A stretch of DNA of 64,000 nt. It comes from Scleropages formosus (lineage: Eukaryota > Chordata > Actinopteri > Osteoglossiformes > Osteoglossidae). Location of the stretch: positions 9,278,863-9,342,862 of the forward strand of contig NC_041829.1 in the NCBI RefSeq assembly GCF_900964775.1, written 5' to 3'. The notes beneath the pieces were generated by a model. It was not told the origin of the DNA. It did not search any database and saw nothing but the letters and a program-made list of their open reading frames with translations. The position numbers and the translations under genes are program-made. This document shows positions 1 through 11,439 of the stretch, piece after piece (the first letter of the stretch is position 1; the number at the start of each line of letters is the position of its first letter).

Positions 1-375
1 TTCCCATCATCACAGTTATCCATGGGAATAATACAGGTGTTGATATCATTCAGAAATCATTCAGTCTAAACTGTTTTGTGGCAATGAACCAGGTCCTGAT
101 AGTTTCCTGTCCAGTGATTAATCCTCTATTAATATATAACTTTGTGAACTCGGGAGTCTGACGACAGAGATTTATAGAAATCGGTGCAAGATGTCTTAAA
201 ATTTCCATAAAAAGCTTTAAAAAATCTGAGAAAATCAAAAGCTTAAAACATGGCTTGGAGGGCCCTTAGGAGCAAACTTCACATACCTTTGTGTTATAGA
301 CATAAAACACAAATTATCTGTAAAAAAAATGCTTGATTTTGTTCAGGGGAAAAAATATTTTTGATATTCATTTTA

Positions 376-527
376 TGTGAACTGGTGACTCTACATTATC
401 CATTTTGTGTGTGTAGGGGCGGATTGCTCTGTGATGGACTGGTGTGCCATCCAAGCTGTACCTCCTGTTTACATGATAGGCTCCCAACCACTGTGACCCA
501 GCACTGGACAAGTGATTATTGAATATG
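376..527 (+). repeat. L2-type SINE/LINE tail fragment
   Basis: It carries the fish repeat phrases GTGAACTGGTGACTCT, GTGATGGACTGGTGT, GATAGGCTCC and CACTGGACAAG in order, with internal losses. The same block recurs at about 2840, 14448, 18757, 23548 and 29295. The family name is uncertain; L2-like 3' tails of this kind are common in teleosts. Confidence 0.6.
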
Positions 528-889
528 GAGATGCACTTTTAAGTGGTATCCTTTGTCGCCCTTTGCCGCCCTGACCCCTAGTGGAGCAGCAGACCAGCAC
601 TGCAGTGCGGTGCATCTCTTCTACACCTGGAACCTGTAGACTTTTGCTCTTCGCACAGGTTTTGTTCCAGCCTGCAAGCACACAGATACTTCCCAGTAAG
701 ATCCACAGTGCTGGACAGGTGGATTTTTTGAGGACTGTTCACAGCCTCTTTTTTTTTTTAAATGTAAAATGTATTTTTCAAAAATCTTAAGTCATAAAAT
801 CCACACAGAATTAGCGGTCATTTACAGTATGTAATGTGTACATGTTGTTTAATCTGTTAATATAATATAATAGTGTTTTAATATAACCG

Positions 890-1089
890 GGGGGGTGCGG
901 TGGCGCAGTGGCTTGGACCGGGTCCTGCTCTCCGGTGGGTCTGGGGTTAGAGTCCCGCTTGGGGTGTCTTGCGATGGACTGGCGTCCCGTCCTGGGTGTG
1001 TCCCCTCCCTCTCCAGCCCTATGCCCTGTGTTGCCAGGTTAGGCTCGGGTTCCCCACGACCCCTGCTTGGGATAAGCAGTTTCAGACAA

Positions 1090-1112
<23 letters not shown>
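890..1112 (+). repeat. tRNA-derived SINE, family A, full copy
   Basis: A pol III A-box-like TGGCGCAGTGG lies near the start and a B-box-like GGTTAGAGTCC about 45 bp further on. These are followed by a body with GATGGACTGGCGTCCCGTCC and a terminal (GT)n tract. Related copies lie at 3885-4121 (-), 10618-10762 (+) and 20062-20275 (-). Confidence 0.85.
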
Positions 1113-1120
<8 letters not shown>

Positions 1121-1256
1121 AATATAATATATAATATCGTATAATATAATGTAATATAAAAACCCCAGTGGGTAGGACTTTTCTGGGAGTTATAGTGCAG
1201 CAGTGCCGGGAGGTGGCGCTGTGACGCTGCAACCGCGCACCTGGACCGTGCCCCAC

Positions 1257-1270
1257 GTTGCCATGGCAGT
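1257..1270 (+). promoter_or_regulatory. RFX X-box-like site upstream of the C20orf96-like gene
   Basis: GTTGCCATGGCAGT matches 12 of 14 bases of the palindromic X-box GTTGCCATGGCAAC bound by RFX factors. It lies about 360 bp upstream of the exon carrying the start codon and just before a plausible 5' UTR donor (GTAAGC at 1317). RFX factors drive ciliary genes, so this is compatible with a ciliary role for the gene that follows. Binding is inferred from sequence alone. Confidence 0.5.
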
Positions 1271-1631
1271 TTGACTCAACACAACCATCCTCCCCAAGGA
1301 GACAACGCTAGTGATCGTAAGCTAACTGGTACAGTGTTCCAGTTACTTTGCAACGTTTCTATTTATTAAGGTCTTTTATTCATGACACATAGTGATTAAA
1401 AGGGTCATCGCATACAGCAAAAGTGAGTACACCATGTAAATGCTCTCATGTACTTCTCTCTTATTGCTCACACGTGATACAAGGATGCTCATATTATGAG
1501 ACTCGCAATAAATTATATAATATACATGATAAAAAAACTCAGAAAACAGTTATTTCGTAACGTTTTTTCAACCTGCGCTGTAACGCATAACCGTCACGTC
1601 TTTCATGTCTCTTTCAGGTTAAACTGCCGCT

Positions 1632-4600
1632 ATGAACACAAACCTGCTGCCCTTGAAGAAGGGCTTTAACAAAGTGGTGAGTTCTCACATTTTTTTTTGA
1701 CATTCCCCTCTTGTGTGAAAATAGAGGTGGGGCTCAAATAAAAAGTACTCAGGTGAAAGTACTACTGTATGGAGTAACAAAGAAAGATGAGTCAGGTAAA
1801 GAGGAGCCGTATTCGTGAAAATGAAGCAAAGTCCAGCACAAGGGAGGAGCGACGGGCTTCACGCGTCACTGAGGTTTGCCGTCTTTGGGCGGTGAGGACA
1901 GCACACCTGTCGGGTGCAGGCGGACGTGAGGTCGGGGCTCCCGTAGCGCCGATGCCGAGGCGCTCCTAGGCGGACTGCAGGTTCCAGCGAGATGGAGTGG
2001 GGAGCCAGAGGGAGGAAGAGGAGGGCCAAATACTGTTTCATTAGGAAAAGGTGTTTACAGAATTGAGAAGTTACATTAAAAGGCAAGTGCAGGTAACAGA
2101 GTAAATATGACCTGTTATATGACCATCCGCCTCTCCGCAAATGCTGTGTCCTGCCCTGAGGTTGTCTCGAGTTTAAAGAACCGCCAAAAGCTGTATTTGT
2201 ACCGCATCGCGACCTGTTCAGGATTACGGTCGGTGGGAGCGGCGCGTGACGGGACACCATGCGGGGCGTGAGGCGGAGCACGTGCCCTGGGCCTCTCGTA
2301 CCCCCGCGCATCACGGACAGCAAGACAAAGGCAGGAGAGGTGGGACCTCGCACATGGGTCACAGTACCGAGAAAAATTTCTTATTATTGTTATTATTATT
2401 ATTACTACGCTTCGGTCGTCATGTCGTTTCTGTCAAAAACAAAGTGCTCAAAATATTGCTGCTGTTGTCCAGTGTCCCATTCAAGGCGATCAAGGGTACC
2501 GCACTACCTAAGGTTACTGTGCTTCAAGTGCAAGTTCACATCTCATAATTGTGTCTGTGTTGGACAGTGGTGCCCCCCGCCTCAACCCCCCACGAGAAAT
2601 CAGACTGGAGGTCTGTGCCCAACAGGTCGAGGGAGGAGGTGAATGAGGGCCTGGATGACGTTGGTCTTAATAAGAACAAGAATGTCAAAATGCTGAAGGT
2701 AAAGTGGCAGTTGAAGACAAGCCTGGGGGGGAGTAGGATGTTGGTCTCTTGGGCACATCGAATATAGCCACATTAGTCCGGTGCCTTACTATAACTTTAC
2801 CATGGTTATGGCTTCTAATCCACATTTTTGATTAATTCATTGTCAATAACTGCTGGTTCAGTGTAGGGTCATGGTGGTCCAGAGTCTATCCTGGAAGCAC
2901 AAGGTGAGAGGCTGAACAAGACACCAGTCCATCACAGGGCAGTCTCTCTCTCTCTCTCACACACACACAGGGCAATTCAGAGTACCAGTTGACCGTACAC
3001 AGATATCTTCTCCAGAGCACCTGGAGGATACCCACACGAACATGGAGAGAACATGAAACACCACATGGCATGAGCTGGATTTGGACCCACAGCCCAGGAG
3101 CTATGAGGCACTAGCACTACCCACTGTGCCACCTATCATCCAGCACTGGTTAAATTCCTATAATCCAATGTATAGACACGCATGGCCGGATTGTTAAATC
3201 GCTGCCTTTCAGCTGCTGGTTAAATCCAGGAAGGAGGCTATCAGCGAGCTGGAGAACCTCTGTGCTTCGCTGCTGCAGATGAACATGCGGATGGTGAGGG
3301 AAATCGTGGACACGGACATGAAGTCCTTCTCCTGCGCTCGGGACATCCTTACTGAACACCGCACACTTGGGGTGAGGTCCACCTCTGCTAAGAGTCAATG
3401 ATCTCCACATGCCTTGATTTCATCTGGAACATTCCGCATGAGTTTAACACACTTTAATTTTGTCATTACTTTTTCTCAAGAAATATATTGCATCTTTGAA
3501 TAATTGGAGCATCCGTCAGATGCTACAGGCCAAGGATGGGTTAAACGACGCAGAAACTGCTGCCGCGAAGCGCTGTTCTGGTAAGGTGAACAATGTGTTT
3601 CCTCTACATTTGGGCTCTGCTTTGACTTTTAATTTATACATTCACAACCTGATCTTAACTGCAACTCTAGATTTTTCTTTTTTTGCTTAATACATTTGTA
3701 TAAGAGAATATTTTGATTTGTATGTAAAGAGGCAGACAAACCTGGTGGCTTTCAAACCAAAAAAATGGAAGATTAAACAAAAGTCAGTTATTTACATAAC
3801 TGTAATAAATCCGAGGTTCCATTTATATATATAGTGTGAATTCTAATACAATTGTAATTCCCTCTTCCATTCCTGTTGATTTCACACACACATCGTCTGA
3901 AACCGCTTGTCCCATACGGGGTCGCGGGGAGCCAGAGCCTAACTCAACAAAAACAGGACGCAAGGCCAAAGGGGGGAGGGGGGACCCCCAGGACAGGACG
4001 CCAGTCCATTGCAAGGCACCCCAAGCAGGGCTTGAACCCCAGACCCACAGGAGAGCGTTACCTGGTCCAACCCACTGTGCCACTGTGCCACTGTGCCACT
4101 GCACCACCGCGCCCCCCTCTGTTGATTTCAAATACACATATATTGAGTGCCTGCACAGAGCTTGACCAATCGCGTTGTTCGCTTACGCGAGTGTGCAATC
4201 TGATTGGCCAGCGCTCGGGGAGCGGCTGACTAAGGTGGAGGCGAAGCTGGCAAAGGCCCGGGCTGAGTGGCATGCGTTGAAAACCTATAAGGAAAAGGAG
4301 TTTCCCGCCCTGGGCCTGAAGACAACTGCCATCGAGAAGGAGATCAGCAAGCTCAGGGAGACTCAGCAGGTTAGAGCGCCACCCCAAGGCGGACCGTCGA
4401 AGTGCAACGCCTGAATGCGCCCGCCGTGCCGCTTCGCGGAGACATTCGGCAGCTTTTTTCATTCACATTATTTTTGCTTTTTCATCAGCGCGAGTTGGAA
4501 GATGTGAGTCGCGTCTGTCAGACAGCGATGGCGGACTTGGAGAAAAGATACAAAGCGCAGGAAGAGGAGATACTGTCTGCGGTCGCTGAAGTAGGACAAT

Positions 4601-6277
4601 CGTGGGCTGGGAGCTCAACACACCGATCAAAATCCTACAGGCTTACAAACTTTTTATCAGCGGTGGCTTTTTTTCTTTTCTTTAGTGATATCTTGGGGGA
4701 GTCTGGCTTCCGGGTGACTTTACAGGGCTTATAAACTTCCTAAATCCCACCGTCTCAAGACAAAAAAAAAAAAAAAAAGATAGTGAATGAAGTGAACGGG
4801 GAAAAATGGCCTCAAATTCTAAGAAATGGGAAGAACTGGGGGGCGGGGCTAATGGGTTGCAAACAGTCCTGAAAAGTTCACCAGAAAACCTCTTTAGAAC
4901 ATCGCCAGAAGAGCACAAGCATCCAGTCTTCCGCACAAAGCGCTCGCAGAGTATCTGCTTTGTTGTGAATGAGCGGCCGCACCTGGTGCTCGCTCCTCTT
5001 GCATTTTATTTGTACAGATACTCAATAAGGCAGCGGTGGGTGGGCAGCGCTTAGGGCTGCGAATCTGGTTCAAATCCCACCTGCTCCTCTTGATAAAGGC
5101 TCCTATCCTGAAATGATACAGTACAAATTACCATGCCTTATAAATGGACAAAACATTATAAGTATCTTAGTGTACAAATCTCACACTGTAACTCACCTTG
5201 GTGTACTGCTTCTGCCATCCCAACAGCCCCAAATTCTGTCCCATTATTTCACAATCCCGTCAGAGCTCGAACCCGAAACAACGGGGCTTTAAAAAAAAAC
5301 AAAAAAAAAAAAAAAAACTACGAGGTATTTTCATTTTTGAATCACCCGAATAGATTTTAATTTGTTTTCCTGCACGCGATTCAGATTTCGAGCTGAGAAA
5401 TTAGCGTACATCTTCACCGAGCTCTGTCTTTGGAGCGTTAGAAGGGTGGTGTCCGTCATCCCGCTTACTGTGTTTTACTCCGGTAAGTGCAAGTTGCTGT
5501 ACAGAAGCATAAAACGAGAAATACTTAACGACTGTGGTGAAATATCTTGTGTTTTGCAGGAGACGTTGTTGCGGGTCCCTCCTGTCCTCCACCTGATGAT
5601 TTCCCACAACTTCACCATGAGGGAAGAAATTGCTCTTCATAGAAAAGTACGTCATTAATCATTCTCGATTTCAAATATGCGCATCCCCTGTTCCGGAATT
5701 TAGCAGATTATTTGATCTTTGGATTTTTATTTATGCATTAATTAATCATTTATCTATGTGACACCTTTTCTCCAAATGCTGTCAGGTTCGCACACTGAGC
5801 TGTTTACGCTGATTTACGCATTTACACAGCAGGGTAATTTTTACCGCATCGGTTCAGGCTATCGGTTCAGTGGCGCACCAGCAGAAGGTGGGATTCAAAC
5901 CCGTGACCTTCGAATGCTGTAACCGCTGTGCCGTTTGCTGCCGTTGGCCGAACTGCATCTGTTGACGCCGCTTTCACACTCGGTTGTGGTCTCATTACGT
6001 TCTCAGCGGACACTCTAGGTTTCCAAGTACAAAGGCATGAGCTAATAAAAAGTGTAACGATAATATCCATGAGCGAATGTATTCCTTCGTGTTGTCGATG
6101 TGTTCTTCGAATCAGGTGATTGAGGAGCTCGAGGAAACGTGTGAAGAGCTGGCGAGGAGCGTGAAGGAGCTGCGGCTCTCCCGAGTCACTGCCCGCCGGG
6201 CCTTCCGCCACCCGGGGGGGATCCGTTCAGGGAAGGAGGGAGCAGGGCTAGCAGCACCCCCCCAGCTCCATGCCTGA
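1632..6277 (+). CDS. coiled-coil protein, C20orf96-like (DUF4618), 7 coding exons
   Basis: Coding exons with good AG/GT borders and matching phases are 1632-1676, 3213-3371, 3481-3580, 4212-4369, 4489-4590, 5560-5646 and 6116-6277. They total 813 nt and give 270 residues ending in TGA. The exon with the start begins at 1618 after a CTCTTTCAG acceptor, so there is a spliced 5' UTR. The protein is nearly all charged heptad coiled coil. Landmarks are LLQMNMRMVREI, LNNWSIRQMLQAKDGL, LKTYKEKEFPALGL and a basic/Gly-rich tail. These resemble, from memory, the DUF4618 domain of human C20orf96, which is longer (about 363 aa). The molecular function is not established; expression of C20orf96 in ciliated cells and the X-box at 1257 hint at a ciliary role. 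The last exon carries a low-complexity tail and may differ from other species. The gene identity is probable, not proven. Confidence 0.7.
2840..3140 (-). repeat. L2-type SINE/LINE tail, nearly full
   Basis: On the minus strand it reads as a SINE body with the phrases for 'gatggactggtgt', a (GT)/(GA) tract and 'tgtgccac' at its head (CCACTGTGCCACC at about 3120 on +). It lies in intron 1 of the coding part of the coiled-coil gene. Confidence 0.65.
3885..4121 (-). repeat. family A SINE, reverse copy
   Basis: The reverse complement shows the same head, GTCCCGTCC-like body and (GT)n tail as the copy at 890. The CCACTGTG head motif is reiterated three to four times (4074-4102), a small internal expansion. 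It lies in an intron of the coiled-coil gene. Confidence 0.8.
5028..5185 (+). repeat. tRNA-derived SINE, family B, diverged
   Basis: The head has GGTTCAAATCCCACC (B box), followed by remnants of 'taaattaccatg..tataaatggacaaa...gtatcttagtgtac'. The family recurs many times in this window. Intronic. Confidence 0.6.
5745..5945 (-). repeat. family B SINE, reverse copy
   Basis: It contains CCTTTTCTCCAAATGCTGTC, TTTACACAGCAGGGTAATTTT and GGGATTCAAACCCGTGACC (reverse B box), in the order expected for a minus-strand copy. Intronic. Confidence 0.7.
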
Positions 6278-6593
6278 CCCCCCTGAGGCCCTAATGGTGA
6301 CTTCTCAGACAGGAGGGACCCTCTGGTGCACGTTGACCCCCATGGCAGCTGCTCCCCCCATGGCGTTCATTAGAGCACAGCGGGGCGAAGGCAGCACGGT
6401 AAACCACGTTATGAGCAACACTACGGGGAGAAAAGGTGAGGGAAGGGAACAGGCAGTGGGAAGATGTGGTAACGCTTTTATTTACTGTGGATTCTTTCAC
6501 CCACTTAAGTTTTTAAGAGATTTTTTCCAACATTATTCTAAGAAAGGGGAAAAAAACATGGAAAATGACACTTTGGAATTTCCTTGAGAGCAC

Positions 6594-6642
<49 letters not shown>

Positions 6643-6905
6643 CGAGATCTTAGGAAGGACGGATATCTTGTTTTGTTTAGTTTTCAGCCTTTGAGGAATG
6701 TGTAAAACGCCATGTGCATTTTCCGTCATGGATCTCGCTTTTCCAGCCTCACACTCCTTTCCCACACTTAGAACTTGAGCAGCGCTTCAGCTCCTCGCTG
6801 TGTCACTTGTACATTTAAAAAAATATCTCCTTTAATAATGAACTAATGACGAACTTTATTAACAAGAACACTTGCTCCTCACTTCGCAGACGCCGCTGGA
6901 ATAAA
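6278..6905 (+). other. probable 3' UTR of the C20orf96-like gene
   Basis: There is no further coding similarity after the TGA at 6277. AATAAA at 6900-6905 is the first strong polyadenylation hexamer. A (GT)n(GA)n microsatellite sits at about 6597-6645. Confidence 0.5.
6597..6645. repeat. (GT)n-(GA)n microsatellite
   Basis: A run of GT dinucleotides passes into GAGAGA. Confidence 0.9.
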
Positions 6906-7789
6906 AGTCTGTTCATAACTCATGTTGTTCATAACCCCAAACTTGCTTAGTTTTCAGTCACAATCAATAAAAGATTAATAATATAGACATTCATCAGTAA
7001 AAAAAAAAGTTTATTTATGTATTAGGCTTTGTAAATATCACAGATATAGGTATTATAGCATATATATTTAAAAAACATGATTTTAACACTTTACTCCCAT
7101 GCATAGATGAAAAAAACTGAAATTGCTAAAACTAGGAACACGTGGTCTCCACAAACTCCTGTTTGTTGGTGATTGTTGATGGATTCATCCCATAAAATCG
7201 TTCCCATCACTGATGCTCAGGAATACAAGGCATGAGCTGTGGAAGTGAGTTGGATTGAAGTGGTCGCACACCGCTCTCCCGTTTACGTGCTCTTTCCTGC
7301 CGTCCACGGGCTCTTCAGTGTAAACACAGGTCACGTTCTCTCCGCGGCAGACAAAAGTTTTGGAAGACAGTTCAGGAGAGGAAATGCGATGAAAAGTAAA
7401 ACTGAAAAATGTTTGTGTTTGTGAAAGTTGCACAAACACAAGTTTTTGGTTCATCGCATTTCCTAGTATTAAGCTACAACAACTTGCCCCCCCCCCCCCT
7501 TCCCACACTAAACTCATAACCAAAGCCACACAATTGCGGGTCGTTAATATTAATGCAGCGGTAACCGAATCCAAGTCACGGGTCACACGGTGAAGGAAAT
7601 GAAAATGAAAAACAAGATGAGGGAATGTAAAGTATCCAGCAGCAACTTGGGCCTTCCTTGACATTCTAATACTCATACATAATGTACGGGGGGGGGGGGG
7701 TTGAAGGAACAATTAATACTGCTGGGTGAGCATCATGTGCTACATGCTACATACACTTAAAGCCTGTTGGTTCTCAGTTTTGGTCCCGA

Positions 7790-8065
7790 TAAGGAGGAAC
7801 AAACTCCCTATGTCCCTCACAGCTGCTGAATCCATCATCGTTCAAGGAGCCTCTCAAACCATTTTTTGAGAGCCACTTCTCTCCCAGTAGCTCCATAAAT
7901 GAGTCCAACATCATCTGCTGTGATTATCTGTGTATTTGCTATGTGAATGTCACTTCTATAGGAGCTACTGGAGGGATTCGAACCACCAACATGGTGGTGT
8001 CGGGCACACAAGATGTGTCCGTAATCCTCTGTCTGTGTCTAAAGCTCTTTGCTGTTGGCGCTCTT
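7790..8065 (-). repeat. unnamed dispersed repeat, copy 1
   Basis: The reverse complement matches 17403-17690 over most of its length. Shared phrases are AGTAGCTCCTATAGAAGTGA, GAGAGAAGTGGCTCTCAAA and GATTCAGCAGCTCTG. It contains a B-box-like GGTTCGAATCCCTCC. A third, shorter copy is at 58715. Confidence 0.75.
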
Positions 8066-9109
8066 TCACTCGTTTCTGAGTTTTATGTCACTTTGGGGAA
8101 AAGCAAAGTGACTGATGAGCAAATTCAAGTGTCAGGCTCTACTAGCACTGCAGGAATATGAACTGACTTGTAAAAAACAAATATCATCCATGAGATCCCG
8201 TGTGTCGGTTAGGTTTGAAACAGTTACAAAGGAGTGTAAAACACGGTGGAATTGAACCTCACTCGTCCTCTAGAAAGAAGGAGAGCAGGGGTTGGAAAAA
8301 GCAATGAGGAGTCTCGGTGTAAGATGACCGTTTTGGAAAAGTCCCTTGGAGACGTCTTAAAGATAAATGAAGGCCAGCGGCGCGTCGCTCATGAGCCGAA
8401 TCCCAGTATGACATTAAAGGTTAATAAGAGCGTCAGATTTCCAGCAGCCTGGAGCTAAACAAGATGACATTGTTAACCCTGCTGAAAAGGAATAAAACTG
8501 AACGATGGGTGTCGCTGTCACTGGGGTGTGGACCGGACCGGGGGCTGTTTTTTCTCACCCTGGTACCGTCTGCGGTTTTGAGCTCATCCTTGTCCTCGTC
8601 GTCATCCTCGTCATCTTCGTCTCCCTTGTCCTCCGTCCTCGGGCACGTTCCTCGTTGCTGACAAAACAGTTCCGATGGAAGACAGACGTCAAGCTGTTTG
8701 TTCCCCCTCGTGAGGAAGCGTTGTGTTTTGCGATATTCCACTTTCTAGAGAGTTCCTCTTTGTCCTGAGTTTTTTTTTCCCTCCTTAATGGGAGTCTTTC
8801 AGAACAGAGGGACGGGGAGGACTTTTAATTTCATCGGATTTAGTCCCCGTTCCCTCGTATCTCGAGTATCACTTAGGGTGTGCACGAGGTGGTTAAGGAG
8901 CTCAAATTGTGAGCAGAAAGAGAAATTCCTGCAGCTGTACTAATACTGTATCCATAGTGCTGAGTACTGTGAGTGGTACTGAGACCAGATTTCCACACAG
9001 AACAATAATATGTCAAATTGAAAACGTATTTTCAACTGTGTGTCTTTCATGTACAGTGATGGGAAAGCGTACCCTTTCGACTACAGTTTTACACGACAGA
9101 GATAAATAG

Positions 9110-9210
9110 TAGACAGATATATAGACAGCTTAGATATAGATAGAAAGAAAGATATAGCTATATATAAACAGATACAGTATATAGAACATAGATAGATAGA
9201 TAGATAGGCC
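9110..9210. repeat. GATA-rich tetranucleotide repeat
   Basis: Imperfect (GATA)n and (TATA/GATA) repeats end in four clean GATA units near 9190-9207. Confidence 0.8.
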
Positions 9211-10617
9211 CAAGTTCTTATTTAGCACAGCAGCTTTATAAAGGACTCTGTGAAAGTACATCTTTGCTCTTTGCTATTTATTTCAGTTAATTCATCTTTC
9301 ATTTTAGGGAATGTACATTGTAGATATTGCTCTGGCACTGGTGAATGCCAACATTTAGCTTTCGCACAGTAATTATTGATACTTTACCAAAGTCTGGCAA
9401 ATGACTAAATGATCGCTTTGTTTTAGCTTCAGAGGCGTCACAACTGGATTTTGCCATTTCGCGCGTCTCCCGGGGTCGTCGCGTTTGAACGACATCTGCA
9501 CTGCGCGGGTGTCTGTGCTTGGGTGTGTTTGCGTGCGCGAGCGCGTGGGAGCGCCGAATTAGCTGCTTCCAGCGTGAAGTTCCGTAGCCGCTTTTCCACA
9601 GTGTGGGAAAGGAGCGCTGTGTAAACACACACAGAGCCTTCATCACCTCTGCTCACGGGCCACTGCTCTCATTACTGTGTGGTTTCCGTTGGAAAGGATT
9701 CTTCCCGGTACAGAGGTTGTGCGCTCGCACCGGGGGCCACGATCCCGGCCTCCCCGGGACGGCCAAAGACGTTACGACGGGAACCGTGTTCCTGTGTTTT
9801 ATACTTGTGGATGATGAATAGGATTCTGCGCTCTATTATTTTTTATTTGATTAATAACAGCACCGGGTCACATCAACATAGAGGATTAACACGGTACGGC
9901 GAGAAACTGCAAAAACATCAGCATACTTCAGACAAGGGCTAATGACTACTGCATTGTGAAGGTGTGGTCAAGTAGCATGGTTTAAGGGGGCCTCACTCCA
10001 AACGGGAGTCCAGACATCCCAGAATTCGGCTGAATTATCACACACGTTTGTTTTTCTGGCAAGAAAAGTTAAGTGTTTTCTTTGCCATTTGTTTTAGTGT
10101 CATGCATTGTTTACAGAGGGAACTTATAGTTTAAACCGTAGTTATAAAATACATTTTCGTGCCTGGTATGGAGGAGAAATCAGCCTGTGCTGCATCTTAA
10201 ATAATAGTCACAATATTCTGGGCTGAAGAGAACTGGGCTGAACCCGGGAAATGTGGACCCCCTCCCCGCCCCACACCTGGGGTTAATAAACCCTAACCAA
10301 AACTGAACAAAAAAAAAAAAACTGATTTACTCCTGTGACTGAGGGGGAAAAAAAAAAAAGAAATTTGTTTCTAAATGCACTTCATGGTAGCGCTGGTTAA
10401 GAAACTCGCCCCTTAAACGGTATCTGAACCGAAACGTTTCGGAAAATCCTGGCACTCGGACGAAAATGTTGTAATTGCGGGGGGGTTGCCACTTGTTTTA
10501 AAATTTTTTTGTAAACGTATTGAATGATGATGATACTATAATAATAATCATAATAATAATAATAACAATAAATTATCTATGTAGGGTAACTGAGTTTTTT
10601 ACTCTAATGTTTTATTT

Positions 10618-10762
10618 AGGGGGTGCGGTGGCGCAGTGGGTTGGACCGGGTCCTGCTCTCTAGTGGGTCTGGGGTTCGAGTCCCGCTTGTGGTGCCTTGT
10701 GACGGACCGTAGGATCCGCGACCCTGTATGGGACAAGCGGCTCAGAAAATGTGTGTGTGTAT
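10618..10762 (+). repeat. family A SINE, internally deleted
   Basis: It has the head GGGGGTGCGGTGGCGCAGTG, B box GGTTCGAGTCC, then jumps to the 3' part (TATGGGACAAGCGGCTCAG) and a short GT tail. The middle of the body is missing compared with 890-1112. Confidence 0.85.
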
Positions 10763-10871
10763 TGTTATTATTTATAGTTACTGTAATTGTTATTAAGAAC
10801 ATGTGCGCCTCGTCTCGCGAGCGGTGTCCGGGCGCTTTCATTTTTAACGCGGTTGTGGAACTTGTCGCTCC

Positions 10872-10885
10872 GTTGCCATGGCACC
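10872..10885 (+). promoter_or_regulatory. X-box-like site upstream of REM1
   Basis: GTTGCCATGGCACC differs from the palindromic X-box by one base. It lies about 570 bp before the REM1 start codon in a CpG-rich stretch with a GATGGCGGCG motif. Function is inferred only from the motif. Confidence 0.4.
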
Positions 10886-10973
10886 GCGGTGTCGCGTTGC
10901 CGCGAGGCGAGCCGCCCGATACAGTGTAACAGAATGTAACGGATGGCGGCGGAACGTGCGCGGGGCAGGGTCG

Positions 10974-10974
<1 letters not shown>

Positions 10975-11057
<83 letters not shown>
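10975..11057. repeat. long (AC)n microsatellite at the REM1 promoter
   Basis: About 41 uninterrupted AC units are followed by CACGCACGCACGC. Such alternating purine/pyrimidine DNA can adopt Z-form and is length-variable. It sits about 380 bp before the REM1 ATG. Confidence 0.95.
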
Positions 11058-11063
<6 letters not shown>

Positions 11064-11439
11064 CACGCACGCACGCACGCTCTCCGGGGTGTTTCTCGGA
11101 CAGTTTCGCAGGGGCTGGAAAAGTCGAGAGATGCCCAGGGCTGCTTGACAGAGTTACTCCGCTGATACTCTCGTGTTACCCTGAACTTACTCTGTCTGTT
11201 CTCTGGCTGCGCGCGCTTCCCGAAGAAGACGTCGGAGCTCTTTTGAAGTGTACATTTTGGAAGACCGGCATGTTTTCCTAGATGCTTTTAATGCCTCGGT
11301 TCGGTGGATTTGTAAGCCGACACTTCTGCACGAGCTGAACAAGTTGTGTGGCTCGAGCGCATCTCTCGCCCCCTGCGAAGGGTTCGCTTGCAGCCCCCCT
11401 CCCCACCCACCACCAGCAGCACCACCGCCGCCCCACACG

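Larger units (their letters stand above)
1..1190. other. gene-free left flank with repeats
   Basis: I see no coding exon here. It holds an old fish SINE/LINE-tail fragment (about 376-527), a full SINE (about 890-1112) and AT-rich filler. The open frames in this part are short or lie over the SINE and its GT tail. Confidence 0.6.
6906..10870. other. intergenic, no gene seen
   Basis: Contents are poly-C/poly-G tracts (about 7485 and 7688), one copy of an unnamed dispersed repeat (7790-8065), a GATA tetranucleotide tract (about 9110-9210), a CpG-rich patch at about 9450-9780, and a short family A SINE (10618). The CpG-rich patch could be a distal control element of REM1, but nothing in it is diagnostic. 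Confidence 0.5.

Noticed and set aside
890-960. tRNA gene suggested by A- and B-box-like motifs
   Set aside because: No cloverleaf with matching acceptor stem; the same unit is repeated with a SINE body and tail.
10599-11281. Frames of repeated His-Thr or Cys-Val
   Set aside because: They read through the (AC)n microsatellite and a SINE.
11248-11439. Upstream in-frame ATG for REM1
   Set aside because: The extra 64 residues do not resemble the family, whereas MTLN at 11440 does.
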